64,000 bases of DNA, taken from contig CAMJBC010000007.1 of NCBI GenBank assembly GCA_946403755.1, positions 58,580 through 122,579 of the forward strand. Direction: 5' to 3'. The notes beneath the pieces were generated by a model. The model was given only the letters and a program-made list of their open reading frames with translations. It was not told the origin of the DNA and ran no database searches. Below are positions 51,423-64,000 of the stretch, in pieces. Positions within the stretch are counted from its first letter, which is position 1; the number at the start of each line of letters is the position of its first letter. The position numbers and the translations under genes are program-made. This DNA is from an uncultured Mycoplasmatota bacterium. GTDB lineage: Bacteria > Bacillota_I > Bacilli_A > RF39 > UBA660.

Positions 51423-52776
51423 TATCCTTAAATTCTTTGGTAAGATATTTAAAATACTTTATAAAATAATTGATGTTTTATTAATAACACCAATTTCTAA
51501 AATAGTTGTTACAATAGGAAATGCAATATCTAATAGAGGAGGATCATTTGATAAATTTTTAAATAATCCTAATACATTAATATATGTATCATTAATATGT
51601 GCATTTGCTGCATTCTTCGCAGTAGATAGAAAAATAATTAATTTAAGAGAAACTGAATCAGTAGTATTATCAAATGTACCAATTGTTGCTGATTATAATG
51701 AAGAAAACTTCGTAGTAGAAGGAATACCTGAAAGTGCTGATATAGTTCTTATGGGTAGAAAAAGTGATTTATATTTAGCAGAACAATTAGGAGATCATAA
51801 ATTAACATTAGACTTAACTGATGTAAGCGAAGGAACTCATAAAGTTAATATTAAATATAATAATCCAATTAATACATTAGATTACAAATTAGATCCTTCT
51901 AGAATAACATTAGTAGTTTATGAAAAAGTTAGTGAATCTAAGACTCTTACAACAGATATATTAAATACAGATAAATTAAATAGTACATTAGTTATAAGTA
52001 ATATAGCTTTATCTAAAAATGATGCTATTGTTAAATCTTATAGAGAAAAATTAGATACAGTAGCAAGTGTTAAAGCAATAGTTGATGTAAATGCATTAAA
52101 TGCTAATTCAGCAGGAACATATTCATTAGAGAATGTTAAATTAGTTGCATATAATGAAATAGGTACAGAAATAAGTGATGTTGAAATAGTTCCATCTACA
52201 GTAACAGCAACAGTTACAGTAACTAGTCCAAGTAAAGTTGTACCAGTTAATGTTGTACCAGTAGGAGAACCAGCAAATGGAAGTGCTATTAGTTCTATAT
52301 CTGCTAATGTAAATAATGTAACTCTATATGGAGAAGAAAGCGTATTAAATACAATTAGTGAAATAGAAGTTGAAATAGATGTTTCAGGGTTATCAAGTAA
52401 TAAGACATATCAAGAAACTATAGTAAAACCTAGTGGTGTAAGATCTATGTCTGAAACAGCTATAACTATTAAAGTTGAAATGGAAAAGGAATCTTCAAAA
52501 GAATTTGAAAATATTCCAATCACATTTAAAAATCTTGATACTAGTAAATATATAGTTCAAGCTACACAAGATCAAGTAACAGCAGTTACAGTTATTGTTA
52601 AAGGTGTAGATGATGTATTAAATAAACTAAAATCTGAAGATATAACAGCTTATATTGATTTAGCTAACTTAACTGAAGGTACATTCTCAGTACCAGTTAT
52701 GGTAAGCGGAGCTGATAATAAATTAACATATACATCTAGAACGACAAGTGTAGAAATTGTAATTAAGAAAAAGTAA
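51403..52776 (+). CDS. cdaR: CdaR, YbbR-domain regulator of CdaA
   Basis: About 457 residues. A cytosolic N-terminal part of about 50 residues and one membrane helix (about 63-80) are followed by about four YbbR repeats facing outside, recognisable as VPIVADYNEENFVVEGIPESADIVLMGRKSDL-like units with spaced VPV and VTVTG segments. CdaR binds CdaA and tunes c-di-AMP synthesis. Two in-frame ATGs occur 9 bases apart; GCGAGG is 6 to 9 bases before the second, so 51403 is preferred. Confidence 0.9.
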   Translation: MKKVLSSILKFFGKIFKILYKIIDVLLITPISKIVVTIGNAISNRGGSFDKFLNNPNTLIYVSLICAFAAFFAVDRKIINLRETESVVLSNVPIVADYNEENFVVEGIPESADIVLMGRKSDLYLAEQLGDHKLTLDLTDVSEGTHKVNIKYNNPINTLDYKLDPSRITLVVYEKVSESKTLTTDILNTDKLNSTLVISNIALSKNDAIVKSYREKLDTVASVKAIVDVNALNANSAGTYSLENVKLVAYNEIGTEISDVEIVPSTVTATVTVTSPSKVVPVNVVPVGEPANGSAISSISANVNNVTLYGEESVLNTISEIEVEIDVSGLSSNKTYQETIVKPSGVRSMSETAITIKVEMEKESSKEFENIPITFKNLDTSKYIVQATQDQVTAVTVIVKGVDDVLNKLKSEDITAYIDLANLTEGTFSVPVMVSGADNKLTYTSRTTSVEIVIKKK

Positions 52777-52795
52777 TGAAAATTACTTTTTTTTA
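52768..52795 (+). terminator. cdaR terminator overlapping the stop codon
   Basis: A 10-bp stem AAAAAGTAAT/ATTACTTTTT with GAAA loop and T8. The TAA is in the left arm. Confidence 0.9.
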
Positions 52796-52815
52796 TTTAA
52801 ATAAAAACGTTTTGG

Positions 52816-52824
52816 TGTTATAAT
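52816..52824 (+). promoter_or_regulatory. Extended -10 promoter of the hybrid-kinase pair
   Basis: TGT-TATAAT, 25 bases upstream of the GTG start at 52849. Confidence 0.55.
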
Positions 52825-52848
52825 TATTAAGAATAGAGGTGTTTTAGT

Positions 52849-55503
52849 GTGGTACAATTTAAAGAATTAACTATTGAAAATTTAGCCCCATGTACTTACT
52901 TTGTAGTTTCAGCTTTAGTATATCTTTCAATTGTAATGTACATGTTTTATTCAAAAAGAAAAGTTAAAACTATTGAAAATGTATGCTACAGTACCTCACT
53001 ATGGCTAACATTTGCAGCAGCTATTGAAGATATAATAAGATTAATTTTGCCAATATGGGTAAAAAGTGATATACTTTTTTTCATTTTAAATAAAATACAT
53101 ATAGTTTTATTTATTTTCATTTTATGTGTATTAAGTATGTATACACTTGCTTTAACATCTAAAAGATATCAAGGAAGAATTGATTTTAAAAATAATAAAT
53201 ACAATAATTATTTTAAAAAATGGATGTACGTATTTTTAGCATTAGCAATAGTATTATCTACATATTTTTGTATTTTACCAAATGAGGTCGGAATACATTC
53301 ATATTTATTAGGCCAAACAAGAATGTATGTTAAACTATTAATCATAATAGGCGGATTTATAGTTCTTTGGGCAATACTAATGTTTAAAAACTTTAATAAA
53401 GAAGCTAGAAAAAGATATATTCCTTTAATAGGATTAATTGTATTATTCTTAATTGGGGCGTCATGCAATAGAACTTTCGAACGTGTTGTTCCTGAAATAT
53501 TTGGTGGTGTGTATAGCATAGTAACAGCAATTATTTTTGCGGAAATATTCATGTATTTCACAATGGAAAATCCAGATATTGGTGTTATTAATGAATTAAA
53601 TGATGCTAAAGAAGAAGCTAGTAAAGCAAATGCAGATAAAACAAAATTCTTATCTAATATGTCACATGAAATAAGAACACCACTTAATGCAATAATTGGT
53701 TTGAGCCAAGCATTAAAAGAGGAAGAAGATATTTCTACAAGCGCTAAAGAAGAATTAAATGATATTATTATGTCTTCAGAAAGTTTAATTGAAATAGTTA
53801 ATGGAATATTAGATATTTCTAAAGTAGAAGAAGATGTTATTGAAATAACTCCAGAAGAATACTCATTTAAAAAATTAACTGATGAGGTTATTTCACTATC
53901 AAAATCAAGATTAGATACATCAGGAAAACCAATTGAATTTCATTCAAATATTGATCCTAAAATACCACCAGTATTATATGGTGATGCAGGAAAGATTAAG
54001 GAAATAATAATTAATTTTTTAACTAATGCAATTAAATATACAAAAAAAGGTCAAATTAATTTCACAGTAACTGGAGATTTAAAAGGAGATACTTGTAATC
54101 TTAAATTATCAGTATCTGATACAGGTATGGGAATTAAAGAAGAAGACCTTGGAAAATTATTTACTAAGTTTCAAAGATTTGATTTAGATAAAAATAATTC
54201 AGTTGAAGGAACTGGGCTTGGATTATCAATAACTAAGAAAATGGTTGAACTTATGGGTGGAAATGTTGATGTACAAAGTGTATATGGACAAGGAAGTACA
54301 TTCTCAGTAATAGTTGATCAAACAGTAGTAAATAAACAAAGTTTAGGAGAAGATGAATCAACTCAACCATTTGATGCTTCTGGACAAACAGTAGCAGTAG
54401 TAGATGATAATAAAGTTAACTTAAAAGTTGCTAGAAAAGAATTATCAAAATATAAAGTTAATATTGTTGATTTTGCAGATCAAAACGCATTTATAGAAAG
54501 TGTTAAACAAGGTAATGCATATAACTTAATATTATTAGATGATGGTATGCCAGAAGAATCAACAGTTATAAATACATTAAAAGAAATACCAGGATTTAAA
54601 ATACCTGTAGTTGCATACACTGCAAATGCAATTTCTGGAATTAGAGAAAAATATATAGAAGTTGGATATAATGAATATCTTTCAAAACCTGTAGATAAGA
54701 AAGAACTAAGGAGAGTGTTAAAATTGTTTTTAAATGAAAATACAAATGGAGAAGTTGGAAATACAGCACCAGTTGCTGTAAATACTCCACAACAACCAGT
54801 AGAAGTACAATTCAATAAACCAGCTGAAGTACCTGTGACACCTGTTGCTCCTACGCCAGTTGCACCAGCACCTGTGGTTGAACAAGCTCCAGTAGAAGTA
54901 CCTGTAGCACAACCAGTGGAGGTTCCAGTAACTCAAACTGTAGAAGTACCAGTTACTCCAGCACCAGTTGAGGTACCAATGACACCTGCTGTACCAGAAC
55001 CAGTTGCAGTAACACCTGTGGTTGAACAAGCCCCAGTGGAAGTACCTGTGGCACAACCAGTGGAGGTTCCAGTTACTCCAATGCCTGCTCCTGAAGCAGT
55101 TACACCTGTTGAAGCTGCAGCACCAGTATCTGCAGTAGCAGCTAGTCATACAAGAGAGTATTTAGAAGCTAATAAATGTAATGTTGATAAAGCATTAGAA
55201 TCTCTTGGCGATATGGATACATTTGATATAGCAGCTGAAGAATTTGTTGCTGAATTTGATAATAATATGAATAAAATTAAAACAGCTAAAGAATCTAGTG
55301 ATATGGCAAATTATGCTATTGAAACACATGGCTTAAAGAGTAATGCAAGATACATGGGATTTGAAGAATTGGGTGATATGTCTTATGAACATGAACTTGC
55401 AGGAAAAGATAACAATGTTGAATTTGTTAATGCAAATTATGATAAATTAATGGCTGAAGCAAATAGGGTAAATGAAATTTTAAAAAATTATATGGCAAAT
55501 TAG
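52849..55503 (+). CDS. Hybrid sensor histidine kinase with REC and Hpt domains
   Basis: 884 residues. Seven membrane helices (about 14-240) are followed by HisKA with SNMSHEIRTPLNAIIG (phospho-acceptor H273), HATPase (NFLTNAIKYTKKG, DTGMGIKEEDLG, GTGLGLSITKKM) and REC (about 505-625). In REC the acceptor LLDD (D564) is kept but the usual MPxMDG reads MPEESTV. A Pro/Val/Thr/Glu-rich linker (about 640-765) leads to a C-terminal Hpt domain with THGLKSNARYMG (H827). This is a complete internal phosphorelay without an output domain. The start is GTG with AGAGGTG 7 bases before it. The second hybrid kinase follows. Confidence 0.92.
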   Translation: MVQFKELTIENLAPCTYFVVSALVYLSIVMYMFYSKRKVKTIENVCYSTSLWLTFAAAIEDIIRLILPIWVKSDILFFILNKIHIVLFIFILCVLSMYTLALTSKRYQGRIDFKNNKYNNYFKKWMYVFLALAIVLSTYFCILPNEVGIHSYLLGQTRMYVKLLIIIGGFIVLWAILMFKNFNKEARKRYIPLIGLIVLFLIGASCNRTFERVVPEIFGGVYSIVTAIIFAEIFMYFTMENPDIGVINELNDAKEEASKANADKTKFLSNMSHEIRTPLNAIIGLSQALKEEEDISTSAKEELNDIIMSSESLIEIVNGILDISKVEEDVIEITPEEYSFKKLTDEVISLSKSRLDTSGKPIEFHSNIDPKIPPVLYGDAGKIKEIIINFLTNAIKYTKKGQINFTVTGDLKGDTCNLKLSVSDTGMGIKEEDLGKLFTKFQRFDLDKNNSVEGTGLGLSITKKMVELMGGNVDVQSVYGQGSTFSVIVDQTVVNKQSLGEDESTQPFDASGQTVAVVDDNKVNLKVARKELSKYKVNIVDFADQNAFIESVKQGNAYNLILLDDGMPEESTVINTLKEIPGFKIPVVAYTANAISGIREKYIEVGYNEYLSKPVDKKELRRVLKLFLNENTNGEVGNTAPVAVNTPQQPVEVQFNKPAEVPVTPVAPTPVAPAPVVEQAPVEVPVAQPVEVPVTQTVEVPVTPAPVEVPMTPAVPEPVAVTPVVEQAPVEVPVAQPVEVPVTPMPAPEAVTPVEAAAPVSAVAASHTREYLEANKCNVDKALESLGDMDTFDIAAEEFVAEFDNNMNKIKTAKESSDMANYAIETHGLKSNARYMGFEELGDMSYEHELAGKDNNVEFVNANYDKLMAEANRVNEILKNYMAN
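54871..55077 (+). repeat. Two 63-bp direct repeats in the kinase linker
   Basis: 54871-54933 and 55015-55077 match at all but a few, mostly third-codon, positions and encode PVVEQAPVEVPVAQPVEV plus PVT. They show recent in-frame duplication in the Pro/Val-rich linker. Confidence 0.85.
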
Positions 55504-55520
55504 AAAGGAGTTAGATAAAT

Positions 55521-57371
55521 ATGGCTATTACAGCAGAAACATTTAGATATATGATTTTTCCATTATCAGCGTTTTTGTATACTTTAATGATTTTCATTAT
55601 ATTTTTGAAAAAGAAAAAAGTAATGACATTAGAAAATTATTTATGTACTGCTATGTTTATATCATTGCTTGTTCAATTAGTAATTAATAATCTAAATTTT
55701 ATGATTACTAAACCTGAATGGGCATTACTATCAAGAATAACTAAACAATTACATAATTCTATGTTTATTGTTTGGGGTGGAATAGTAACAATGTATTTCA
55801 TAACTACCGTTTCTAAAGAAAACCAAGGGTATGTTGCTTTTAAAGACAATCCTAAAAAAGACTTTTTCATGTCAGTAATTAAAAAGTTTGTTCTTATATT
55901 AGTTGCTTTAGTTATACCAGCTTTAGTTTTAAATCAAACTCCGGAAGGTAAGTTATACATGGTATCACATGGACCAGCCCCAATATATTGTTATGCAGTA
56001 TTTGGAATATTTATAGTTAGTTGGTTTATTGTGTTTTTTAGAGTTAAAGAAAAAGCCCAAAAGAAAAAATTCATATCTATGGGATATGTAATAATAGTTG
56101 GTATAATTGGAGCAATTGCTCAAATCTTTGTGCCACATTTATATATAACTTGTTCATTAACAGCACTAGCTTCAGCAGTAATATATTTCAGTGTTGCTAA
56201 CCCTGATTTGAATATGATTGAAGAATTAAATATTACTAAAGAAAGTGCTGATAGAGCTAATAAAGCTAAAAGCGATTTCTTAAGTAGTATGTCTCATGAA
56301 ATAAGAACTCCATTAAATGCAATAGTTGGATTTAGTGAAGCATTATCAGAAGAAGAAATGAGACCTGATGAAAAAGAAGAAGTTAATATTATTACTACTT
56401 CCGCTATTAACTTACTTGAAATAGTAAATGGAATACTTGATATATCTAAAATAGATGCTGGTAAATTAGAAATTACAAATAAAGATTATATTCTTAATAA
56501 TTTGATAAATGATGCACTAATTACAGCTAAAAGATATGTAGGAGATAAAAAACTAGATTTTAAAGTTGATGTTGATCCAACATTACCTCAAGTATTAAAT
56601 GGTGATATTGTTAAAATAAAATCTATTCTTACGAATTTATTAATTAATTCAGTTAAGTATACTGAAGCAGGAAATATATACATAGGTGTAGATGGAAAAG
56701 TATTAAATGATAAATGTAGATTAATTATTAATATAGAAGATAGTGGTAAAGGCATTGAAGCATCTGCACTACCAAATTTATTTACAAGTTATCAACTAGG
56801 CGATAAAACTGATGGATTTGATGGAAGTGGACTAGGAGTAGCTGTTACTAAAAAACTTATTGAATTAATGGGTGGAAAAATTCATGTTAAAAGTGCAGTA
56901 GGTGTTGGAACATCATTCATCTTTACTCTAGAACAAAACATTATAGCTAAAACTTCTAACGAAGTAGAAGGTATATTTGCTGAAGAATTAAGTATATTTG
57001 ATGCAACTGGTAAGAAAATACTAGTAGTTGATGATAACGGTGTTAACTTAAAAGTTGCTAAGAGATTACTTAAAGATTATAAAGTAGAAGTAGATTTAGC
57101 AAATAGTGGTAAAGAATGTTTAGAAAAGATTAACGCTGGAAATGTATATAATTTAATTATGATGGATGATTTTATGCCTGAAATGGACGGAGCATCAACA
57201 TTAACTAATTTAAAACTAATTAATGGATTTAATACTCCAGTAATAGCATTAACTGCTAATAATGAATCTGGATCTAGAGATAAATATATTTCTTTAGGAT
57301 TTAACAATTATTTACCTAAACCAATAGCTAAAGAAGAATTAAATAAAATATTAAAAGAATTTTTGCAATAA
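55521..57371 (+). CDS. Hybrid sensor histidine kinase with REC domain
   Basis: 616 residues. Seven membrane helices (about 8-225), HisKA with SSMSHEIRTPLNAIVGFSEAL (H259), HATPase (NLLINSVKYTEAG, DSGKGIEASAL, GSGLGVAVTKKLIELMGG) and a canonical REC with MMDDFMPEMDG (D549) and PKPIAKEEL. It is a paralogue of the kinase at 52849 but lacks the linker and Hpt, so the upstream Hpt could serve both. It follows by 17 bases with an AAAGGAG ribosome site. No response regulator with a DNA-binding output is nearby. Confidence 0.92.
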   Translation: MAITAETFRYMIFPLSAFLYTLMIFIIFLKKKKVMTLENYLCTAMFISLLVQLVINNLNFMITKPEWALLSRITKQLHNSMFIVWGGIVTMYFITTVSKENQGYVAFKDNPKKDFFMSVIKKFVLILVALVIPALVLNQTPEGKLYMVSHGPAPIYCYAVFGIFIVSWFIVFFRVKEKAQKKKFISMGYVIIVGIIGAIAQIFVPHLYITCSLTALASAVIYFSVANPDLNMIEELNITKESADRANKAKSDFLSSMSHEIRTPLNAIVGFSEALSEEEMRPDEKEEVNIITTSAINLLEIVNGILDISKIDAGKLEITNKDYILNNLINDALITAKRYVGDKKLDFKVDVDPTLPQVLNGDIVKIKSILTNLLINSVKYTEAGNIYIGVDGKVLNDKCRLIINIEDSGKGIEASALPNLFTSYQLGDKTDGFDGSGLGVAVTKKLIELMGGKIHVKSAVGVGTSFIFTLEQNIIAKTSNEVEGIFAEELSIFDATGKKILVVDDNGVNLKVAKRLLKDYKVEVDLANSGKECLEKINAGNVYNLIMMDDFMPEMDGASTLTNLKLINGFNTPVIALTANNESGSRDKYISLGFNNYLPKPIAKEELNKILKEFLQ

Positions 57372-57386
57372 AATGCAAAAAAGTAC

Positions 57387-57415
57387 TTGAAAAATAAGAA
57401 AAAGTATTATATAAT
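57387..57415 (+). promoter_or_regulatory. rplJ-rplL promoter
   Basis: TTGAAA, a 17-bp spacer and TATAAT, about 130 bases upstream of rplJ, leaving room for the L10 leader. Confidence 0.8.
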
Positions 57416-57421
57416 CAATGA

Positions 57422-57535
57422 CGTTGAAGTGACCAAAGACAGTAAGTACAAAAATAAATCTTACCGAGGAAACAATTTATAATACAAGATTATAACGTTT
57501 CCTTGTCATGAGGAAACTTTTTATTTATACAGAAA
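57422..57535 (+). promoter_or_regulatory. Ribosomal protein L10 leader with attenuator
   Basis: The mRNA leader carries the L10-leader hallmarks: ACCAAAGACAGTAAG, a TCTTACCGAGGAAAC segment, then the hairpin GTTTCCT/AGGAAAC (57497-57517) with T5, a terminator. An earlier AGGAAAC at 57467-57473 can pair with the same GTTTCCT, giving an alternative fold. Binding of L10(L12)4 would decide between them, so excess stalk protein shuts off the operon (established for Gram-positive L10 leaders). Confidence 0.85.
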
Positions 57536-57545
57536 GGAGACTTAT

Positions 57546-58049
57546 ATGGCAAGTAAAGAAATTCTTAAACAAAAAGAAGCTATAGTAAAAGAAATAACTG
57601 ATAAATTAGATAGTTCTAAAACATTCTTGTTATTAAATTATCAAGGTTTAACAGTTAGTGAAATTGCTGAGTTAAGAAATAGTTTAAGAGACGTAAATTC
57701 TGATATTAAAGTTTATAAAAATACTCTTATGAATTTAGCTTTAAAGAATAAGAAGATTGAATTAAACGATTATATGTCAGGACCTAATGCTTATTTATTC
57801 TCTGATTCAATTATTGAACCAATTAAAGTTGTTAGTAAGTTCGCTAAAGAACATCCAGCTTTAGAAGTAAGAGTTGGTTATATTGACAATGAAGTAGTAG
57901 ATGTAAATACTATTAATCAATATGCTACTATACCAAGTATGGAAGGATTACTTACAATGTTTGCTGGTGGCTTAATTGAACATGTAAGAAATTTAAGTAT
58001 AGGATTAAATTTATATGCTGAAAAGTTAGAAAAAGGAGGGAATAACTAA
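57546..58049 (+). CDS. rplJ: 50S ribosomal protein L10
   Basis: 167 residues, a typical L10: [58 protein letters not shown] and a C-terminal helix that carries L7/L12 dimers. It anchors the ribosome stalk. AGAAAGGAG precedes the ATG. The stop overlaps the rplL start (TAATG), which keeps the protein ratio coupled. Expression is under the upstream L10 leader. Confidence 0.97.
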   Translation: MASKEILKQKEAIVKEITDKLDSSKTFLLLNYQGLTVSEIAELRNSLRDVNSDIKVYKNTLMNLALKNKKIELNDYMSGPNAYLFSDSIIEPIKVVSKFAKEHPALEVRVGYIDNEVVDVNTINQYATIPSMEGLLTMFAGGLIEHVRNLSIGLNLYAEKLEKGGNN

Positions 58050-58426
58050 TGGCAAAAATTGAAAACAAAGATATTATTGAAGCTTTAAAAGAAAAAACTA
58101 TTCTTGAAGTTAAAGAATTAGTTGATATGATGAAAGAAGAATTCGGAGTAGATCCAAGTGCTGTAGCTGTTGCTGCTGCTCCAGCTGCTGGTGCTGCTGA
58201 AGACACTAGTGCTGATGCTGGCGTTAAGACTGTTGTATTAAAAGATGCAGGTGCTCAAAAATTACAAGTTATTAAAGTAATTAGAGAAGTAACTGGATTA
58301 GGTCTTAAAGAAGCTAAAGATATTGCTGATGCTGGTGGAAATGTTAAAGAAGGAATTCCTGCTGCTGAAGCTGATGAATTAAAAGCTAAATTAGAAGAAG
58401 CTGGCGCTACTGTAGAATTAGCTTAA
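58049..58426 (+). CDS. rplL: 50S ribosomal protein L7/L12
   Basis: 125 residues: an N-terminal dimer domain ([26 protein letters not shown]), an Ala-rich hinge ([16 protein letters not shown]) and the C-terminal domain with [21 protein letters not shown] and [27 protein letters not shown]. It recruits translation GTPases. The AAGGAGG ribosome site lies in the end of rplJ. A strong terminator follows. Confidence 0.98.
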   Translation: MAKIENKDIIEALKEKTILEVKELVDMMKEEFGVDPSAVAVAAAPAAGAAEDTSADAGVKTVVLKDAGAQKLQVIKVIREVTGLGLKEAKDIADAGGNVKEGIPAAEADELKAKLEEAGATVELA

Positions 58427-58443
58427 TCAAAAGAATAAAAAGC

Positions 58444-58470
58444 AACCCTTTTATTAATAAAGGGTTTTTT
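58444..58470 (+). terminator. rplJ-rplL terminator
   Basis: An 8-bp stem AACCCTTT/AAAGGGTT with a 7-base loop and T run. Confidence 0.92.
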
Positions 58471-58520
58471 GCGTTATAAGGGTAAAGTAAAAAAATGTGA
58501 AGAAAGGGGAACTATATTTG

Positions 58521-59123
58521 ATGAGTCATTATTTTACAAACGATAAAAATTTGGTTAGTAATACTAAAGAACTCGTATACAAATATAGTTCCTTTTCATT
58601 TGTCTTTTTATCTGATAATGGAGTGTTTTCTAAAAAATATATTGATTATGGAAGCAAACTATTATTAGAGACATATCTTAGTGTTGAGGATAAACCCTTA
58701 AAAGTATTAGATGTAGGATGTGGATATGGATTTATAGGTGCTGTTATATCAGTAGTTAATAATTCATATGTTGATATGATTGATATCAATAAAAGAGCAG
58801 TACATCTAGCTAAAAGAAATACTAAAAAACTTAAAGGATTTACAGGAAATATATTTGAAAGTGACGCTTATGAAAATGTTAAAGACAAATATGATGTTGT
58901 AATAACTAATCCTCCTATTAGAGTAGGTAAAGCTAAAGTATTAGAAATATTACTTGAATCATTTAGCCATATGAATGATGATGGAACATTATATTTTGTA
59001 ATACGTAAAGATCAAGGTGCTCTTTCAATAGCAAAAATAATAAAAGAAAACAAATGTGAAATTGACGTTATTAACAAAGAAAAAGGTTACTTTATATATA
59101 AAGTAAAAAAAATTAAATTTTAA
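58521..59123 (+). CDS. RsmC-like class I methyltransferase (YbxB type)
   Basis: About 200 residues. SAM-binding motif VLDVGCGYGFIGAV near residue 63 and the target-amine motif ITNPPIR near 138 (NPP for guanine N2 methylation). It begins MSHYFTNDKNLVSNTKEL, the usual start of this family, encoded between rplL and rpoB in many Gram-positives. The likely reaction is m2G in 16S rRNA. AAAGGGG is 10 to 14 bases before ATG 58521; a TTG one codon earlier is possible. Confidence 0.9.
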   Translation: MSHYFTNDKNLVSNTKELVYKYSSFSFVFLSDNGVFSKKYIDYGSKLLLETYLSVEDKPLKVLDVGCGYGFIGAVISVVNNSYVDMIDINKRAVHLAKRNTKKLKGFTGNIFESDAYENVKDKYDVVITNPPIRVGKAKVLEILLESFSHMNDDGTLYFVIRKDQGALSIAKIIKENKCEIDVINKEKGYFIYKVKKIKF

Positions 59124-59132
59124 AAAACACTG

Positions 59133-59162
59133 TTGACATATTGAAAACACATGTGCTAAAAT
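59133..59162 (+). promoter_or_regulatory. rpoB-rpoC promoter
   Basis: Consensus TTGACA, an 18-bp spacer and TAAAAT with TGC before it, about 70 bases before the GTG start. Confidence 0.82.
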
Positions 59163-59233
59163 TATAAATTGCAGTACATTTGTTTTATTATTAAAATTTG
59201 TGTTCTTTAAAAATTTAGGATTGGGGTGAAATA

Positions 59234-64000
<4,767 letters not shown>

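Noticed and set aside
54730..55149. 139-codon minus-strand open frame rich in Trp, Cys and Asn
   Set aside because: It is the antisense of the Pro/Val repeat linker in the hybrid kinase; its composition follows from the repeat, and no ribosome site was seen.
57546..58426. Recent gene transfer of the ribosomal block
   Set aside because: Codon use and promoter style match the neighbours, and the order L10 leader-rplJ-rplL-methyltransferase-rpoB-rpoC is the normal vertical arrangement.

Overview
ORGANISM. The window is very AT-rich, uses standard stops (TGA is a stop and Trp is TGG), and has Gram-positive gene content: RNase J, GpsB, YlxM, CdaA/CdaR, YvcK, RecD2, HelD, LytR-CpsA-Psr, type B RNase P RNA and an L10 leader. 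Cell-wall genes (gpsB, LCP, a VanY-fold protein, yvcK, a sortase-like tail) argue against a wall-less mollicute. The best guess is a small-genome, low-GC Bacilli relative of Mollicutes/Erysipelotrichia, such as the uncultured gut RF39-type lineages; that placement is inference. Genes are tightly packed. Most promoters carry an extended -10 (TGn-TATAAT), leaders are short, and many terminator hairpins include the stop codon of the upstream gene.

LAYOUT. 1-9.4 kb: end of tsaC, a GdpP-like DHH phosphoesterase, helD, two tandem paralogous membrane proteins, two unknown helical proteins (one LXG-like) and uvrB. 9.4-18.3 kb: an unknown protein, then miaB, then a chain HAD phosphatase - MBL hydrolase - priA - fmt - membrane protein - Cys-rich helical protein - alpha/beta hydrolase; the last two share the N-terminus MLKRITNN. 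18.3-22.3 kb: gpsB, rnpB, rodZ-like, pgsA, recA and yitT. 22.3-29.6 kb: a 992-residue Cys-rich secreted protein, cysS, a DUF5684-like protein, a zinc-ligand-less VanY-fold protein, yvcK and tRNA-Ala. 29.7-38.9 kb: a CPBP protease, rnjA divergent from a MazG-like gene, ftsY-ylxM, two small pilin-like proteins, a slipin and LCP. 38.9-46.3 kb: a formate/nitrite-type channel, envelope proteins, cdsA-rseP, tRNA-Arg, a degenerate Fic protein and a prepilin with a B-repeat-like end. 46.4-57.4 kb: recD2, an AI-2E-type transporter, cdaA-cdaR and two tandem hybrid histidine kinases. 57.4-64 kb: L10 leader, rplJ-rplL, a methyltransferase, rpoB and the start of rpoC.

HOW THE GENES WORK TOGETHER. Most of the window is core information processing (RNA polymerase and its recycling factor HelD, ribosome stalk, tRNA modification, SRP receptor, replication restart, repair) and envelope care. 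uvrB and recA carry related AAC-N4-GTT palindromes at their promoters and may form a small SOS regulon. The c-di-AMP cyclase pair and a cytosolic GdpP-like enzyme could form a synthesis/turnover set.

MOST UNUSUAL. RpoB has Lys and Asp at positions equivalent to E. coli Q513 and H526, both known rifampicin-resistance substitutions. Several enzyme-fold proteins have lost catalytic residues (VanY fold, Fic, PriA DEEH box, DHHA1 His). tRNA-Arg(CCU) has a U19/A56 pair in place of G19/C56. The shared MLKRITNN N-terminus suggests an undescribed targeting or partner system.
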